Shown: positions 23,686 to 35,126 of the stretch, piece after piece
Numbering within the stretch: the stretch's first letter is position 1
How the letters are laid out: every line of letters begins with the position of its first letter
Source of the DNA: Fallopia convolvulus
Taxonomy: Eukaryota > Streptophyta > Magnoliopsida > Caryophyllales > Polygonaceae
Reading direction: 5' to 3'
Length of the DNA stretch: 64,000 nt
Assembly (NCBI GenBank): GCA_964016875.1
Contig: OZ024722.1
Coordinates: 19,102,576-19,166,575, forward strand
Translations under genes and position numbers: made by a program
The notes under the pieces: generated by a model
Seen by the model: the letters and a program-made list of their open reading frames with translations, nothing else
Told to the model about the DNA's origin: nothing
Database searches by the model: none

Positions 23686-24148
23686 TCGTTTTGAAGCTAA
23701 CATTCATCGTTGAGTCTTTCTTTCTGGCTTTCAAAAAGGGGATGAAGTCGAACTAGTCTCGTACATATAAAAAGTTATTGACTTTCATCGAGATTGATAG
23801 ATTTTCCAGTTTTAATAGCATCTATCAATGAGAGTCAAAAAACACAAGGTTTACGCCTAAAAGACGTTGAAATTAGGTTTAAAACTTGGAATATCATTAG
23901 ATACGAACTTTAACTTTTAAGCTAAAATAGACATTTTTCTACCAAAAAACACGGGGTTGATCAAATTTTTGACTAGTCATTCTTGTCCCATCTATGGACT
24001 TAAAGTGCTAATTGGATATGTACGATAATGAAAGCTCGGGAAGTCAGAAGTGAAGAGAATTTATGAAATATGTTACCCGCTTTAACTCATCATTAATATC
24101 TTTATACCATCCGGTGAAACATCATACAATATATAATACATAATATAA

Positions 24149-25544
24149 GAGTCCGGATCAAGTGAGAATGTGCGCGCATGTGAGAAATAAGAAAGAACAA
24201 GAGCCGTTGGATTGAGAAAAATCAAGGGCGCTGATCGTTTCACTTAAAAGGGGGAAAAACGGCACGAGCGATGTTTTGGCGAATTATTCGCGTATTTTTT
24301 GAAAAAAACGGATATAGGGCGTGTATCCAAATTGTTTATCAAGACTATGATTTTGTTCATCAAAACCTATTGTTTGTGCATCAAAATTGTTATTTTGTTC
24401 ATCAAGATTGTGATTTTACGCATCAAAAAACTATTGTTTATGCATCAAAAACTTATTGTTTGTGAATCAAGAACTATTGTTTGTGCGAAAAAGGTCGAAT
24501 GTGTATCGAAATTGTATGGATTAATATACGTTTGTGCATCATAATTAGTCATATGTAAGAAAAAATTAACTGTTTTGATGTCAGTCTTGGTATTATCGTT
24601 TGGCTCATTTGGATTGGTCATTTTTGTTGTTGTGAAACGTGTGGCTGCTTCTTCGACTATAACATAGCTAAGGAACAAAGCACTTCTCTTCGGTTTGCAG
24701 TTGGTTCGTTCTCTTAGCGTACATCATATTATTACAATGTCATGTTCTTTATCTATTATCATTTGCATTCAAGCTTCTACATCAAACTTATCTTATTTAG
24801 GTATTATATTAGATGATATGCGTTTATTGAGCACTTCATTTGTTTCTTTTCATTCTCTCAGCGTACAAAAGTTTATTTCAATTAACAAACAAAAGGATAT
24901 ATTAATGAACAAAGTACTAATAATGATGAACAAAGTGCTGATAGTAATGCACAAAGTGATAATAGTAATACACAAACTTCATATTCATTGATACATGATG
25001 AAAAGTTAATTTTTTGATGCACAAAGTGCTAGTAGTTAACTAGTTATGCACAAACAGATAGTATTAATGAATAACCATGTGTATATCAATGAACAAACAA
25101 GGTTATATCAATGAATAAATAGGGGTATATCAATAAACAAATATGAGTATATCAAAACTAATTATATGTGCATCAGAAACTAGATAATGTTGTATTCATA
25201 CACATAAATAAGATTTAAAAATTAAAATTAAAATTAAAAAAGTTCAAAATCGATGAACAATGCTATCAAAAACTCGATGCACAATTTGCTAGTTTTGATG
25301 CACAAACTGTGCGCGTCTTATAAAAACGTATTTTTTAAAAAAATATGTTAATAGTACGCGAAAAATTCGCACGTGTCCTTTTTATTGAAAAATACGCAAA
25401 AATACGAGAAAAATTAGCTCGTGCTGTTTTTTTTTATCCTTTTTAATGAATGCCTAATCAGGAACATCAATTTTTTTTGGAAGAGAAGACTAAGATTTAT
25501 TTTTATTTCTCACCTAAGTGCTCATTCTCACGTGACTCTTTCTC
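24149..25544. mobile_element. MULE-type element with foldback-like subterminal repeats
   Basis: Flanked by a perfect 9-bp duplication ATAATATAA (24140-24148 and 25545-25553), the size made by Mutator-like transposases. Both termini begin GAG and share segments such as GTGAGAATG and GTGAGAAATAA in inverted orientation. Next to each terminus is a degenerate tandem array: left 24335-24545 (units with TTGTTTGTGCATCAAAA) and right about 24890-25310 (units with TTTTGATGCACAAA, AATGAACAAA). These arrays are inverted relative to one another. No transposase coding is present, so it is non-autonomous. Confidence 0.75.
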
Positions 25545-25723
25545 ATAATATAATGGATAGAGAAATAAATAATTATTAAAGATACGGAGTTAGGTAGTGT
25601 AAAAGTAGGGTGATAAAATTCACAATATTGTGTATAATGTGTACGATATATAGTTATAGTATGTAATGGATAGATAAAAAAATACTATTAGAAAAAGTGA
25701 ATAAATTACATAATATATAATTA

Positions 25724-25996
25724 TAGTTTGGTTGAAATGAAACAAACCCTTATCTTGAAACGAATTCACTTTTCCTAGTTCGTAGTGCACTTTTTTTTTA
25801 TTTCGCATTGCACTTTTTCGGATTTTCACTTTTCGTACTTTGTAGTGCACTTTTCGTACTTTTGTAGTGCATTTTTTCGAATTGCATTTTTTGTATTTTG
25901 CAATGTACTTTCGTATGAAAAGTGCACTACGAACTAGAAAAAATGCATTCGTTTCACGTTTGAGGATAAGAGTTTGTTTTATTTGAACCAAACTCT
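25724..25996. mobile_element. MULE-type MITE with 9-bp target duplication
   Basis: About 273 bp flanked by perfect ATATAATTA copies (25715-25723 and 25997-26005). Long terminal inverted repeats of roughly 60 bases contain AGTTTGGTT, AAACAAAC, CTTATC and CTAGTTCGTAGTGCAC. The centre is a short tandem array of TTTTCGTACTTTGTAGTGCA-type units. It is non-coding; the exact terminal base is ambiguous by one or two positions. Confidence 0.78.
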
Positions 25997-26005
25997 ATAT
26001 AATTA

Positions 26006-26560
26006 ATACAGTATAATTTTTTCATTAAAAATAAGGTGATTGAGATATAAAATCTTAATTAGAAAATTGCGCTAACCATTTTAGATTTAAAAGATATATA
26101 TTAATATATTAATTGCCAAATAAAATAAATTAAAACTATGAAAAACGCCAGTATCCCCTTTTTTTTTTATAAAAAATCTTGGAAAGTAGGCGGTGATATA
26201 AATATTTGAAAAATGAAATAAAGACCAATAATAAACATGTTGAATAGATTAGGGACGATAGAGTAATTTTAACAAAAATCTGCTATCCCCATCTCCCCAC
26301 CCTCATTTCAGGCGGGCGGAAAAAAAATTGTTTATCGAAGTGTGAACCCCTTGGGCTGTCTTACACCCAGAGTCCCAGACCAGACAGCTCATTCTTTACC
26401 AGAATTCATTGTCAATGCGATAGATACCTTTACGTTGCGTATCTTCTTATAATACTCCGTAGTTAGGAGAAGCAGAATCTTTCATTTGTTTAAACGAAAT
26501 TTCAATTTCACATTGTGGGCTTGTTTGACTTGTGTGAGTGACTGACTACTAAATAGAGTC
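26006..26560. other. upstream region of the ENT gene
   Basis: AT-rich at first, then of ordinary composition from about 26280. It probably includes promoter sequence of the nucleoside transporter gene. No specific element could be fixed. Confidence 0.35.
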
Positions 26561-26989
26561 CTCCTCTACCATCTATCTAGACGAAGAACCCCTCCCTATC
26601 CTCACCGATGAACTGAATCGTGAATTATAAAACTTGTCCATTCAATCGGCATCTCCTCTCCAAGTTTGCTGCCAATTCCAAAACCTCAGGTGGACTTCAA
26701 TTCCCTCTTTGTTTCAGACTTTTGCTATCCCGCATATTCATCATCCCTTCTTTTGAGTTTTGAATCTTAGATTAATAGCAAATGGGGAAACACCCATATT
26801 CATTGTCTAGAATATTCTTTGTGAATCTCTTGTTTCTTTATTTTGATTTTAATTCATTAATTTGTTCCGGGTAGCTGTTCAAATTAAAGTTTGTACAGAT
26901 TAACCAGTAGGACGTGTTGGTAGGATAGGATACAATTTGCAAAAATTATCTTAACAAGCTCTGCTACAGGGAATAGGCACTTAGCAGCC

Positions 26990-28996
26990 ATGACGATTTC
27001 AAATCAAAGTGTAGCACCAGTAGTACAGGTTTGTTTAATTGTTTCAGCTTCCCTTTGGGAATTGCAAGTTTCATCAGATTTACACGGCATCAATAGGAAA
27101 ACCCTGAAATTTTGAATGTATTATTGCGTTATAAATGCCCAATTTTTGTCATCTTACCAGAATGACCAGGGAAAGCATGTTGCTACAATATGCTGTTGGT
27201 TTCTTGGACTTGGCTCTCTTCTGGCATGGAACAGCATGCTCACCATTTCAGATTATTACTACCAAGTTTTTCCAGTATGTACCTGGCTCAGCAACTTAAA
27301 TCTCATGTGCTATTTCGATTAACTGGATCTGAATTGGACCAGTATGTTAGCCGCGCAGGAAATCAGTAAACTGAACTGACTATTTTGATGTTTTCTTTTC
27401 TGTTCTGTAGAAGTACCATCCTTCAAGAGTCCTTACACTCATGTACCAGCCATTTGCTGTTGGTTGTATGATATATCTAGCCTGGAACGAGTCAAGAATT
27501 AACACCCGAAAGCGAAATATTGCTGGATACATTCTTTTCACTCTAAGTACTTTCCTATTGATAGTGGTCAGTTAAAATCCTCTCCACTTGTAATTTGATG
27601 CATTTGAGCCAAAAGTTGAGTTTGATTTGAGTATCTATCTGGCAGTTGGATTTGGCTTCACATGGCAAAGGGCACATATTAGACTACGTCATTCTCTGCA
27701 TCGTGTGCGGTTCCTTTGGAGTTGCAGATGCCCTTGTCCAAGGGGGAATGGTGGGGGATTTGTCTTTTATGGACCCTGTGTTTTTGCAGGTAAACTTAAC
27801 CTTCAAAGGCTTGTCATTATACATTTCATTATCAATAACATGGCTCCTTTTTTGCAGTCTTTCTTTTGCGGGGTTGCTGCTTCCGGTGCTCTAACCTCTG
27901 GCTTGAGGCTAATGACAAAAGCTGTGTTCGAGAAGGAAGCTCAAGGACTACGCCACGGTGCATGTGAGTAAATCATTTCCTCCCTGGAAAATCCAATTGA
28001 AACATGCGTCTTCAGGGTGCGTATTGATGATAAATTTGGGTCTAGTGTTGTTCATGGCACTTTCCACAGGATTGGAGTTTCTGTGCATTCTACTCTATGC
28101 AATGGTGTTCCCTAGGATACCAATTATCAAGTACTATAGGGCAAAAGCGGCCACTGAGGGCTCAAAAACCGTCGCGGCTGATCTTGCTGCTGTTGGTATA
28201 CGCCAGGCAAGCTCAATCAATATACCTTTTTGACATGTTGGAAGGAGCTAAGTTTACTATTATACAGTTTAATAATTGGCTTAATATGCAGGATGATAGC
28301 AAGAGCATAGACCGGTTGAGTACGAAACAACTGATCTTGGAGAACTGGGATTACGCCCTTGACTTGTATCTCATCTATGTACTGACATTGTCGATATTTC
28401 CTGGTTTCCTCTACGAAAACACGGGAGCTCACGGCCTTGGGTCCTGGTAATTAATTGTATGGACAGTTTATATATGTGGAAAGCATCACTAATGCTCTAA
28501 AAGCAAAATAATAAACAGCTAGTACATGTGCTTCTTTCTTTCAGGTACCCTCTTGTTTTGATAGCCATGTACAACGTGTGGGATCTGATTTCCAGATACA
28601 CGCCTCTCATAAAGTGCCTGAGGATCACGTCGAGAAAGGGTCTGTTGGCAGCGTGTGCAGCTCGCGTCCTCTTCATCCCGGCCTTCTACTTCACTGCCAA
28701 GTACGCGGACCAAGGCTGGATGCTGATGCTCATCTCTTTCCTGGGGCTCACCAACGGCCACCTCACGGTGTGCGTTATGATGGCCTATCCAACTGGCTAC
28801 AAGGTTAGACCAGTACTCTTAACTAACATACATAACATGGACCATTGGACAAATGAATGAATGATTTTCCTCGGCTCCTTGTCAGGGACCCGAGCAAAAC
28901 GCACTGGGGAATGCTCTCGTGGTATTTCTTCTAGGCGGGATCTTCTCGGGGGTCGCTCTTGATTGGCTGTGGATCATCGGCAATGGGACCTTCTGA
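26990..28996 (+). CDS. equilibrative nucleoside transporter (ENT family, SLC29-type)
   Basis: Moves nucleosides across a membrane, in most plant family members at the plasma membrane with proton coupling. Nine coding exons: 26990-27028, 27161-27274, 27411-27566, 27646-27789, 27858-27963, 28046-28206, 28292-28446, 28545-28803, 28886-28996; 1245 nt, 414 aa, phases consistent throughout, stop TGA. Recognisable segments are LGLGSLLAWNSMLTISDYYY near residues 25-45, the QPFAVG segment in the third exon, SFGVADALVQGG in the fourth, and IYVLTLSIFPGFLYENTG with a following TM-rich C-terminus ending DWLWIIGNGTF. Multiple hydrophobic spans fit the usual 11 membrane helices. Length matches plant ENTs (about 410-420 aa). 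Intron 6 (28207-28291) begins with GC. The ATG lies 20 bases after an apparent acceptor (CTACAG), suggesting a 5'-UTR intron. The specific paralogue and substrate cannot be told. Confidence 0.93.
28205..28212 (+). other. non-canonical GC splice donor (ENT intron 6)
   Basis: Exon 6 ends CAG (28206) followed by GCAAGC. Exon 7 begins at 28292 after ATGCAG with codon GAT. This keeps the frame and a family-like join. The only nearby GT (GGTATACG) would yield an immediate stop after joining. CAG/GCAAGC is close to the known GC-donor consensus. Confidence 0.8.
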
Positions 28997-29129
28997 GGAG
29001 CAACGCAGTTTGCATTGGATAGTCTCGGGCTGCTTCCCCGCCTACCCTTTCCTGTGTTCGAATCAGATGAAAATTTGATTTTAGCTCATTTCATGTGAAA
29101 TCTTTCTCTTTGTTTCTGTCTTTTTCGTT

Positions 29130-29135
29130 AATAAA
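29130..29135 (+). terminator. candidate poly(A) signal of ENT gene
   Basis: AATAAA about 134 bases after the stop codon, preceded by T-rich DNA (TTTCTCTTTGTTTCTGTC). Position and context fit a plant 3' end. Confidence 0.5.
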
Positions 29136-29320
29136 TTCATTTTACTTATTCTCAATTTATTTTGATATAGAAATTTGTTTGAGGATATATAAGTAAATTC
29201 AAATTTTGCATCACCAAATTTATGTCAAAAACTGTACTCAAATATATGTAAACAGTTTCATTTTTAGTGGATGGATTCGTGCGTGCTATACAACGAGAGG
29301 AAGCCTTGGTTGGCTCACAG

Positions 29321-29535
29321 TATTGATAATATATTTAGATATTTTATAATTTATATTATTCTTCTATTTTGACTAGGTCATATTGTTAGACTCAAAGTGG
29401 TTACTATATTTTATTAGTTGTTAGGATTAGATATCAGGTTATCTTTAGATCCTACTAGGGTTTATTTCCTGTATAAATAATCTTCTCAACATCAATACAA
29501 TTTACGCTTAATTGCAGTCTTTCAATTCTCTTATA
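29321..29535 (+). repeat. copia 5' LTR
   Basis: Starts TATTGATAATATATTTAG, carries TGTATAAATAATCTTCTC (TATA-like promoter region) and ends CTCTTATA. Directly followed by the primer-binding site with no spacer. The right LTR has the same start and end. Confidence 0.85.
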
Positions 29536-29590
29536 TGGTATCAGTCGCCTCTGACGATCCTACAAAACAAAGTCCTCACGACAACACAAA

Positions 29591-30255
29591 ATGACCTCGC
29601 AAGCAAATCCAATCCCGAATCCGATCAAACCTGAGAAACCCCTTATCATGGTTTCGCTTCATAATAATGTCAAACTATCCTCTACAAACTATCTTGCGTG
29701 ATCAACTCAAACAAAATTGATATTTACGGGTTGTAGTCTGTTCGGGTACATTGACGGCTCCATTCCGTCTCCACCTGAACAAATTACGGCAAACAATGTT
29801 CGGGTTGTCAATAAGGTGTTCCAAACCTGGCAATTGCAGGATAATCTTGTTCATGGCGCCTTGATCGGAACCCTTATCGATGAAATCATGAATCTTGTAA
29901 CCCAAGAGAAAAATTCAAAGGCTGTTTGAGATTTGCTCAAATAGACCTTTGCAACAGCTTCTCGGGGTCACAAGAAGCAACTCAAAGCTAAATTGCAAGC
30001 CACGAAGAAAGGAGATAAATCGATCACAACCTACATGCAACTTATGAAAGCATCGGCGGACCTACTTGCTTCGCTCCAAGCTCCTGTCAATCAGGAAGAC
30101 TTTACGGAGTATGTTCTAAAAGGTCTCGACTCTTCGTATCAATCTGTGATCGATGGTGTTAACAATAGGGAGATGCCAATCTCCTACCATGAACTCCATG
30201 AGCGTCTTATTCTGAAAGAAATGGAACTCAAGACTGAGAGCGCAAGAGACTGTGC
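29591..30255 (+). pseudogene. copia gag, N-terminal part (broken)
   Basis: From the ATG at 29591 the translation has copia-gag character: a YL-W substrate-like N-terminal segment, then the QLKAKLQATKKGD and YVLKGLDSSY segments of the UBN2-type gag domain. It is interrupted by TGA at 29699-29701, TGA at 29927-29929 and TAG at 29940-29942, and then cut by an insertion beginning near 30256. Gag would have formed the particle shell; this copy cannot. Confidence 0.8.
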
Positions 30256-31760
30256 ACTGTTGAGAGGGTTTATTCTTGACAACAAATAAATTTATAGTCA
30301 AGACCCCGCTGAGTACAAATAAATTTATAGTCAAGACCCCGCCGAGTACAGGGGAGTCAGGATCGTTCCACGGGAAGCACGGTTGTTTGTCTATCAACTA
30401 ACAAAAATAAGAAAAACAAGCAAAACAGGCAGAAATACACACGACCAACCTCGTTAACGACCTTGTCAGGGTCGTTAACGAACCTGGGAAAAATACGAAC
30501 TAAAATAACGAACAATCTAAAACGCAGGTTCGGTACCGAGGCAAAGAAACTCGGTAACGAATATCACGAATGCTAAACCCTATAAAATAAAAGACCTAGG
30601 ACAAGGGTTACCACAACATAGCCATGCATATAAACTCATAAGAAGATAAAGATCATGCCTTTAAAAAGATAGATTCATCAACTTTCGCTGATTAACGAGT
30701 AAATCAATCAATTCTCATAAATTAATTCACTCAATCACTTGTTTTTGGATCCAAATCTCGAAACTTTCGTAATCGAACAATATCAACCTTCAAGTTAACA
30801 ACTTTCTCTTTCGATCAAATTGAGAACTCAAATTACCTCGACTATCGTCTAAGCATAAACACAACAAGCAATCTCAAATAGATAAAAGGCATTCAAAACA
30901 TCAACTCACTCATTCAACATGCATAACTATGCCGGGTTTCAACACCGATCCTAGATAGGAAAACTACTCACTACTCATGATAATAAAGCAGTCAACTTCA
31001 ATAAGAGAAAACATTGAAAATAAACTAAAACTTACTTGAAATTAATAAGAAAATATCGTCTTACAATATCCTGTAGAAACCGAAAACACAAAACGACACC
31101 GACGAGAAATTCCGACTAACGATCCTAATTCTCTCTCTCGATCAAACCTCCCCGTTATATTCTCCTCGTCTTCTCGTCCCTTAGAATCTCGGCTCTCCAA
31201 TAATATCGTCTCCCCTTTTCTAGGCTTAGAATCAGGGTATTTATACTAAGAAACTATCTATTAAAAAGCCTAAAAGATAAAAACTTACTCTACTAGAGAT
31301 AACAAGATAAAAGATATAACAACCCAAAAGTCGATTAAAACCCTACCGACACGGAGCCATCGTTAACGACCCCGCACAGGGTCGGTAGAAATCACAAAAT
31401 CCACTCGAAAATTCTATCTCTAAGTCTCGTTAACGACCTTCACATGATCGTTAACGAGCCTGGAATTTGGCTTTTCTTCGTCTTTTCTTGATTTTAACTT
31501 TAGACTTCGACTTGATCTTCTCATGGAATTTCCTCCTTATCTTCATGTTCTTCCAACCTCCACCACAACACTTCAATTCAGCTCAAAAAGCGCTCCTTTC
31601 CGCTCAAAACCTGCAAAAAGACACAAAATGGAGTAGCTTCCATACTTTTCACAAAATATGCAAACTCATCCAAAAACACACAAAACTAACTCTAAAAACT
31701 ACTAAAACTAAACTAAACAAACTAAGAAACATACTAAAAACTATACTAAAAACATGAATA
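30256..31760. other. unidentified insertion within copia gag
   Basis: About 1.5 kb that separates the gag N-terminus from its zinc knuckle. It begins near a 33-bp exact-length tandem duplication (30284-30316 and 30317-30349, differing at one base) containing CAAGACCCCGC. Pairs of the palindrome TCGTTAACGA occur at about 30449-30490 and again at 31428-31467 in the same orientation, each pair in a ...ACGACCTT...CCTGG context. No coding frame, terminal inverted repeat or target duplication could be established. Confidence 0.5.
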
Positions 31761-31762
31761 TC

Positions 31763-32205
31763 ATGCACCGGCTTCCGCTCTCATTGCTCACACAAAATAG
31801 GGAAGAAGAATCGGGTGCAACACTGCATCCTCCTCGCAACAGCCAAACCAGCCGCCGGCTCCTTCACAACAATGGCTTCCTTCCGTCTCCTCCAATACCC
31901 CAAACACCTCACAAAATCCATCTCAGTTCAAACCATTCAAAGGCAAGTGCACATACTGCTTCAACTCCGGACATGTAATGTCTCATTGTGCAAAACTAAA
32001 AGCCGAACAACCCAATTTTATTCCGCCCACCAGCAACCGCTTCCCCTCCAACCCACCCCAGGCCAACGTTTTGCTTCACAACCCGACCGATTGGCTTCTT
32101 GACAGTGGTTCAACCCACCGCATTACTAACGATCTCAGTCAACTAGCCGTCCATAATGACTACACGGGCCCTGACAATCTATATATCGGGAATGGTGCAG
32201 GTTGA
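31763..32205 (+). pseudogene. copia gag zinc knuckle and protease
   Basis: Frames here encode a CCHC zinc knuckle (CTYCFNSGHVMSHC, about 31950-31992) followed by the aspartic protease motif DSGSTH near 32101-32118 in a WLLDSGSTHRITND context. Frame changes occur upstream, and a TGA at about 32203-32205 closes the frame before integrase. Nucleic-acid binding and polyprotein cleavage were the original roles. Confidence 0.85.
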
Positions 32206-32408
32206 TCGATTTCTAAAACTGGTTTCTTTTCTTTTCCAATTTCCGATCAAATTTTAAACTTCTCTAACGTCTTACATGTTCCAAAAATTTCGAAAAATAT
32301 TATATCTGTTTCCAAACTTTGTGTTGTGAATAACATTAGTGTCTCGTTTTTGTCTTCTTGTTTTCTTGTCAAGGATATAACTCCTGGAAAAACTATTCTT
32401 AAAGGACC

Positions 32409-33437
32409 ATGTGTGGATTGTGTGTATATATGTGGCGGCCACCACAAGCAGAAGTTCACGCATTTGTTAAACGACCGCCGACTATATTACATCATGTGCT
32501 TGGTCATCCGTCCTCAAATGTTTTTCTATTTCTTCAGCACAATTTTAAGTTAGGAACTTCTCAATTTGATCAATCTGGTTGTGTATCTTGTCAGTTGAAT
32601 AAGAGCCATAAGCTCCCCTTTGCTAAGTCATCAATTGTTTTCACTTATCCTCATGAAGTAATTTTTAGTGATGTATGGACCTCTCCTACCTTTTCTTATG
32701 ATGTATTCAAATATTACGTATTGTTTGTGGATCACTACACGCGTTATATGTGGATTTTTCATATGAAACACAAGTCTGAGGTTCAAACGATATTCATAAA
32801 GTTCAAAATTTTGGTTGAAAATTATTTCAAGTATAAAATAAAATTTTTATTTTCGGATAATGGTGGAGGATATTTGGCTTTAAAGCAATTCTTAAGTGAT
32901 AATGGCATTTCACATTTAACAAGCCCACCACATACTCCAGAACATAACATAATTTCGGAAAGACGATATCGTCATATCGTAGAAACATGTCTTTCTCTTT
33001 TAAATGAATTCGGTCTACCAAAAGAATTGTGGACTCATTCATTTTCAACAGTTGTCTATTTAATCAATAGACTACCAACTACTGTTTTAAATTTTGACTC
33101 CCCTTTTTTAAAATTCTTGAAACAAAAACCGGATTATTTAGAATTAAAATCTTTCGGTTGCTTGTGCTTTCCTTGGTTGAGACCCTACACCACAAACAAA
33201 TTGCAACAAAGGTCCATTGAATGTGTCTTCATTGGATATTCCCAAACCCAAAGTGCATTTTTATGCATTGATACCAAAACAAGGAAAATATACTCTTCTC
33301 GTCATGTCAAATTTCAAGAGCATATTTTTCCATACAAAACCAAATATCCTCAAACCCTACAAAAATCCAACGTGGACTGGGAAAATATACCCACAATATC
33401 TTTCCCATCTTCACTTGTGGACCCTCCCCCCACCTGA
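32409..33437 (+). pseudogene. copia integrase
   Basis: A 342-aa open frame. It has a degenerate HHCC-type zinc region (HHVLGHPS and C-x2-C near the start), then the rve core with acidic residues in FSDVW, FSDNGG and the PEHNIISE segment, and the downstream GFGCLCFP-like GKG/GKF region (SFGCLCFPW, VFIGYS). Usual roles are 3'-end processing and strand transfer of retrotransposon cDNA. The frame is detached from protease (stop upstream) and from RT (stop after PPPT at 33437), so it cannot be made as part of a polyprotein. Confidence 0.88.
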
Positions 33438-33672
33438 AATTCCCAAAATCCAAATCCCCCCGTACCAGAAAATCAATCCCCATCTATACCTAACTACTTC
33501 TCTCCTATCTACCCATGTGATGTCCCATCAGACCCCACCTCTTCATCAAATCCGAATCCCCAAAATCTTATCCAACCTAACCAATTAAATTCACCAACCA
33601 ATCCCACCCCAAACTCTGATCTCCCCCGCCGCCACCAACAAACTCAAACCCTACCCCATTACCAATCCAAAC

Positions 33673-34875
33673 TTGCCATCAGTAGCCCCAAACCCAAACC
33701 CTATTTCGGCCCACGAATCACAAGACCCCATTCAATTCATTAATTACCCACCAAACCAAAACTCACCCAATTCCCCAAATCCAAATCCGGTTCCAGTAGA
33801 AGAAAATCAAAATCCGGATTTCCCTCAAACTACCTCCATGTCATCTTCAAGCCAAACCCTAGAGTCCGATTCTCCAAGCTCTGTTGACTCTTCACCACGC
33901 CCAACTGAGGTCATCACACGTTCAAAAAATAACATCTACAAACCCATCTCCAAACTCAATCTCCATGCTCACAAACTTGAACCAACCGAGCCAAAAACAA
34001 TCACCCAAGCCTTAAAAAGCCCGGAATGGCGCGCTGCAATGGAGGATGAGTTTAGAGCACTCGAATCGAACAATACTTGGGACATAGTTCCACCTGATCC
34101 AACTCAAAACATAGTTGGGTGCAAGTGGGTCTATCGTCTCAAGTACTTCCCGAATGGCACTCTAGATCGTTACAAAGCAAGATTAGTTGCTAAGGGGTTT
34201 CACCAACACCCAAGATGCGACTACACAGAAACATTCAGCCCGGTGATAAAGCCTATCTCCATTCGAATTGTTCTCACCATAGTAGTTCACAATGGCTGGC
34301 CTCTTAAACAGTTGGATATCAACAACGCCTTCCTTCAAGGCACTCTCACTGAAGCGGTCTATGTTCAACAACCGCCTGGTTTTGTCAACAAGGATCTTCC
34401 AACCCACGTCTATAAGCTCAATAAAGCCCTTTATGGCTTAAAACAAGCTCCTCGGGTGTGGTACACCGAGCTCAAAACTCATCTACAAACACTTGGATTT
34501 CATAACTTAGTGTCCGATACATCTTTATTCATTTTGAAAATTTGGTCCACACTGATTTATTTGTTTGTGTATGTAGATGATATAATCATCACAGGCTCAT
34601 CAAGAGATGCTGTAGATAGGCTCATTCACAATCTTGCTTGCAAATTCTCACTTAAATATCTCGGCAACTTAACCTATTTTCTCGATGTGGAGGTCTTACC
34701 AAGAACCGATGGCATTGTTCTGTCTCAAAGAAAGTACGTCCAAGATCTGCTTGTAAAAATTGGGATGGATGAAGCAAAGCCGGTCTCGACGCCCATGGCC
34801 GTCGCACCAGCTCTTGTCGTGCAAGTCGGCGATCCTCTACCGCCCCCTACAGTATTTATGTATTACGAGAATTAA
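33673..34875 (+). pseudogene. copia reverse transcriptase
   Basis: A 400-aa open frame: proline/asparagine-rich linker (first ~110 residues), then the RVT_2 domain starting ALKSPEWRAAM, with the WKWVYRLKY-like segment, RYKARLVAKGF, LDINNAFLQG (first catalytic Asp), KALYGLKQAPR, and YVDD (catalytic Asp pair). The frame ends shortly after STPMA, before RNase H, in altered sequence. Integrase-before-RT order identifies Ty1/copia. Confidence 0.9.
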
Positions 34876-35118
34876 TGTCGCATATGTTGTCAACAAACTT
34901 AGCCAATACATGCAAGCTCCAACTACAGTTCACTGGGATGCGTTGAAACGCCTTCTAAGATATCTAGCGGGTAGAGAACATGTCTAACATGGTCGTCTAC
35001 AAGTCTCTCATATTTCTACAAAAGACCACCTCGTTGATATTTTAACAAAACCGCTGCACAAACCGAGATTTCAAACATTGGTTCACAAGCTTCGTCTATC
35101 TATTGATTGTCTCACTTG
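34876..35118 (+). pseudogene. copia RNase H remnant (core deleted)
   Basis: After a frame shift, segments NVAYVVNKLSQYMQAP and HWDALKRLLRYL (connection before RNase H) run directly into KDHLVDILTKPL (the extreme C-terminus of copia pol), ending TGA just before the polypurine tract. The catalytic RNase H core that should lie between, normally well over 100 residues, is missing, so an internal deletion took place near 34975-35000. Confidence 0.8.
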
Positions 35119-35126
35119 AGGGGGAA

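Noticed and set aside
24335..25310. CRISPR-like array
   Set aside because: Repeats are degenerate, adjacent without unique spacers, inverted on the other side, and the genome is a plant.
27627..27971. 114-aa plus-strand frame inside the ENT gene
   Set aside because: Wrong frame across ENT exons 4 and 5 and the intron between them; the ENT frame has the conserved membrane segments.
28519..28761. 80-aa minus-strand frame opposite ENT exon 8
   Set aside because: Shadow of a GC-richer coding exon; charged, without domain.
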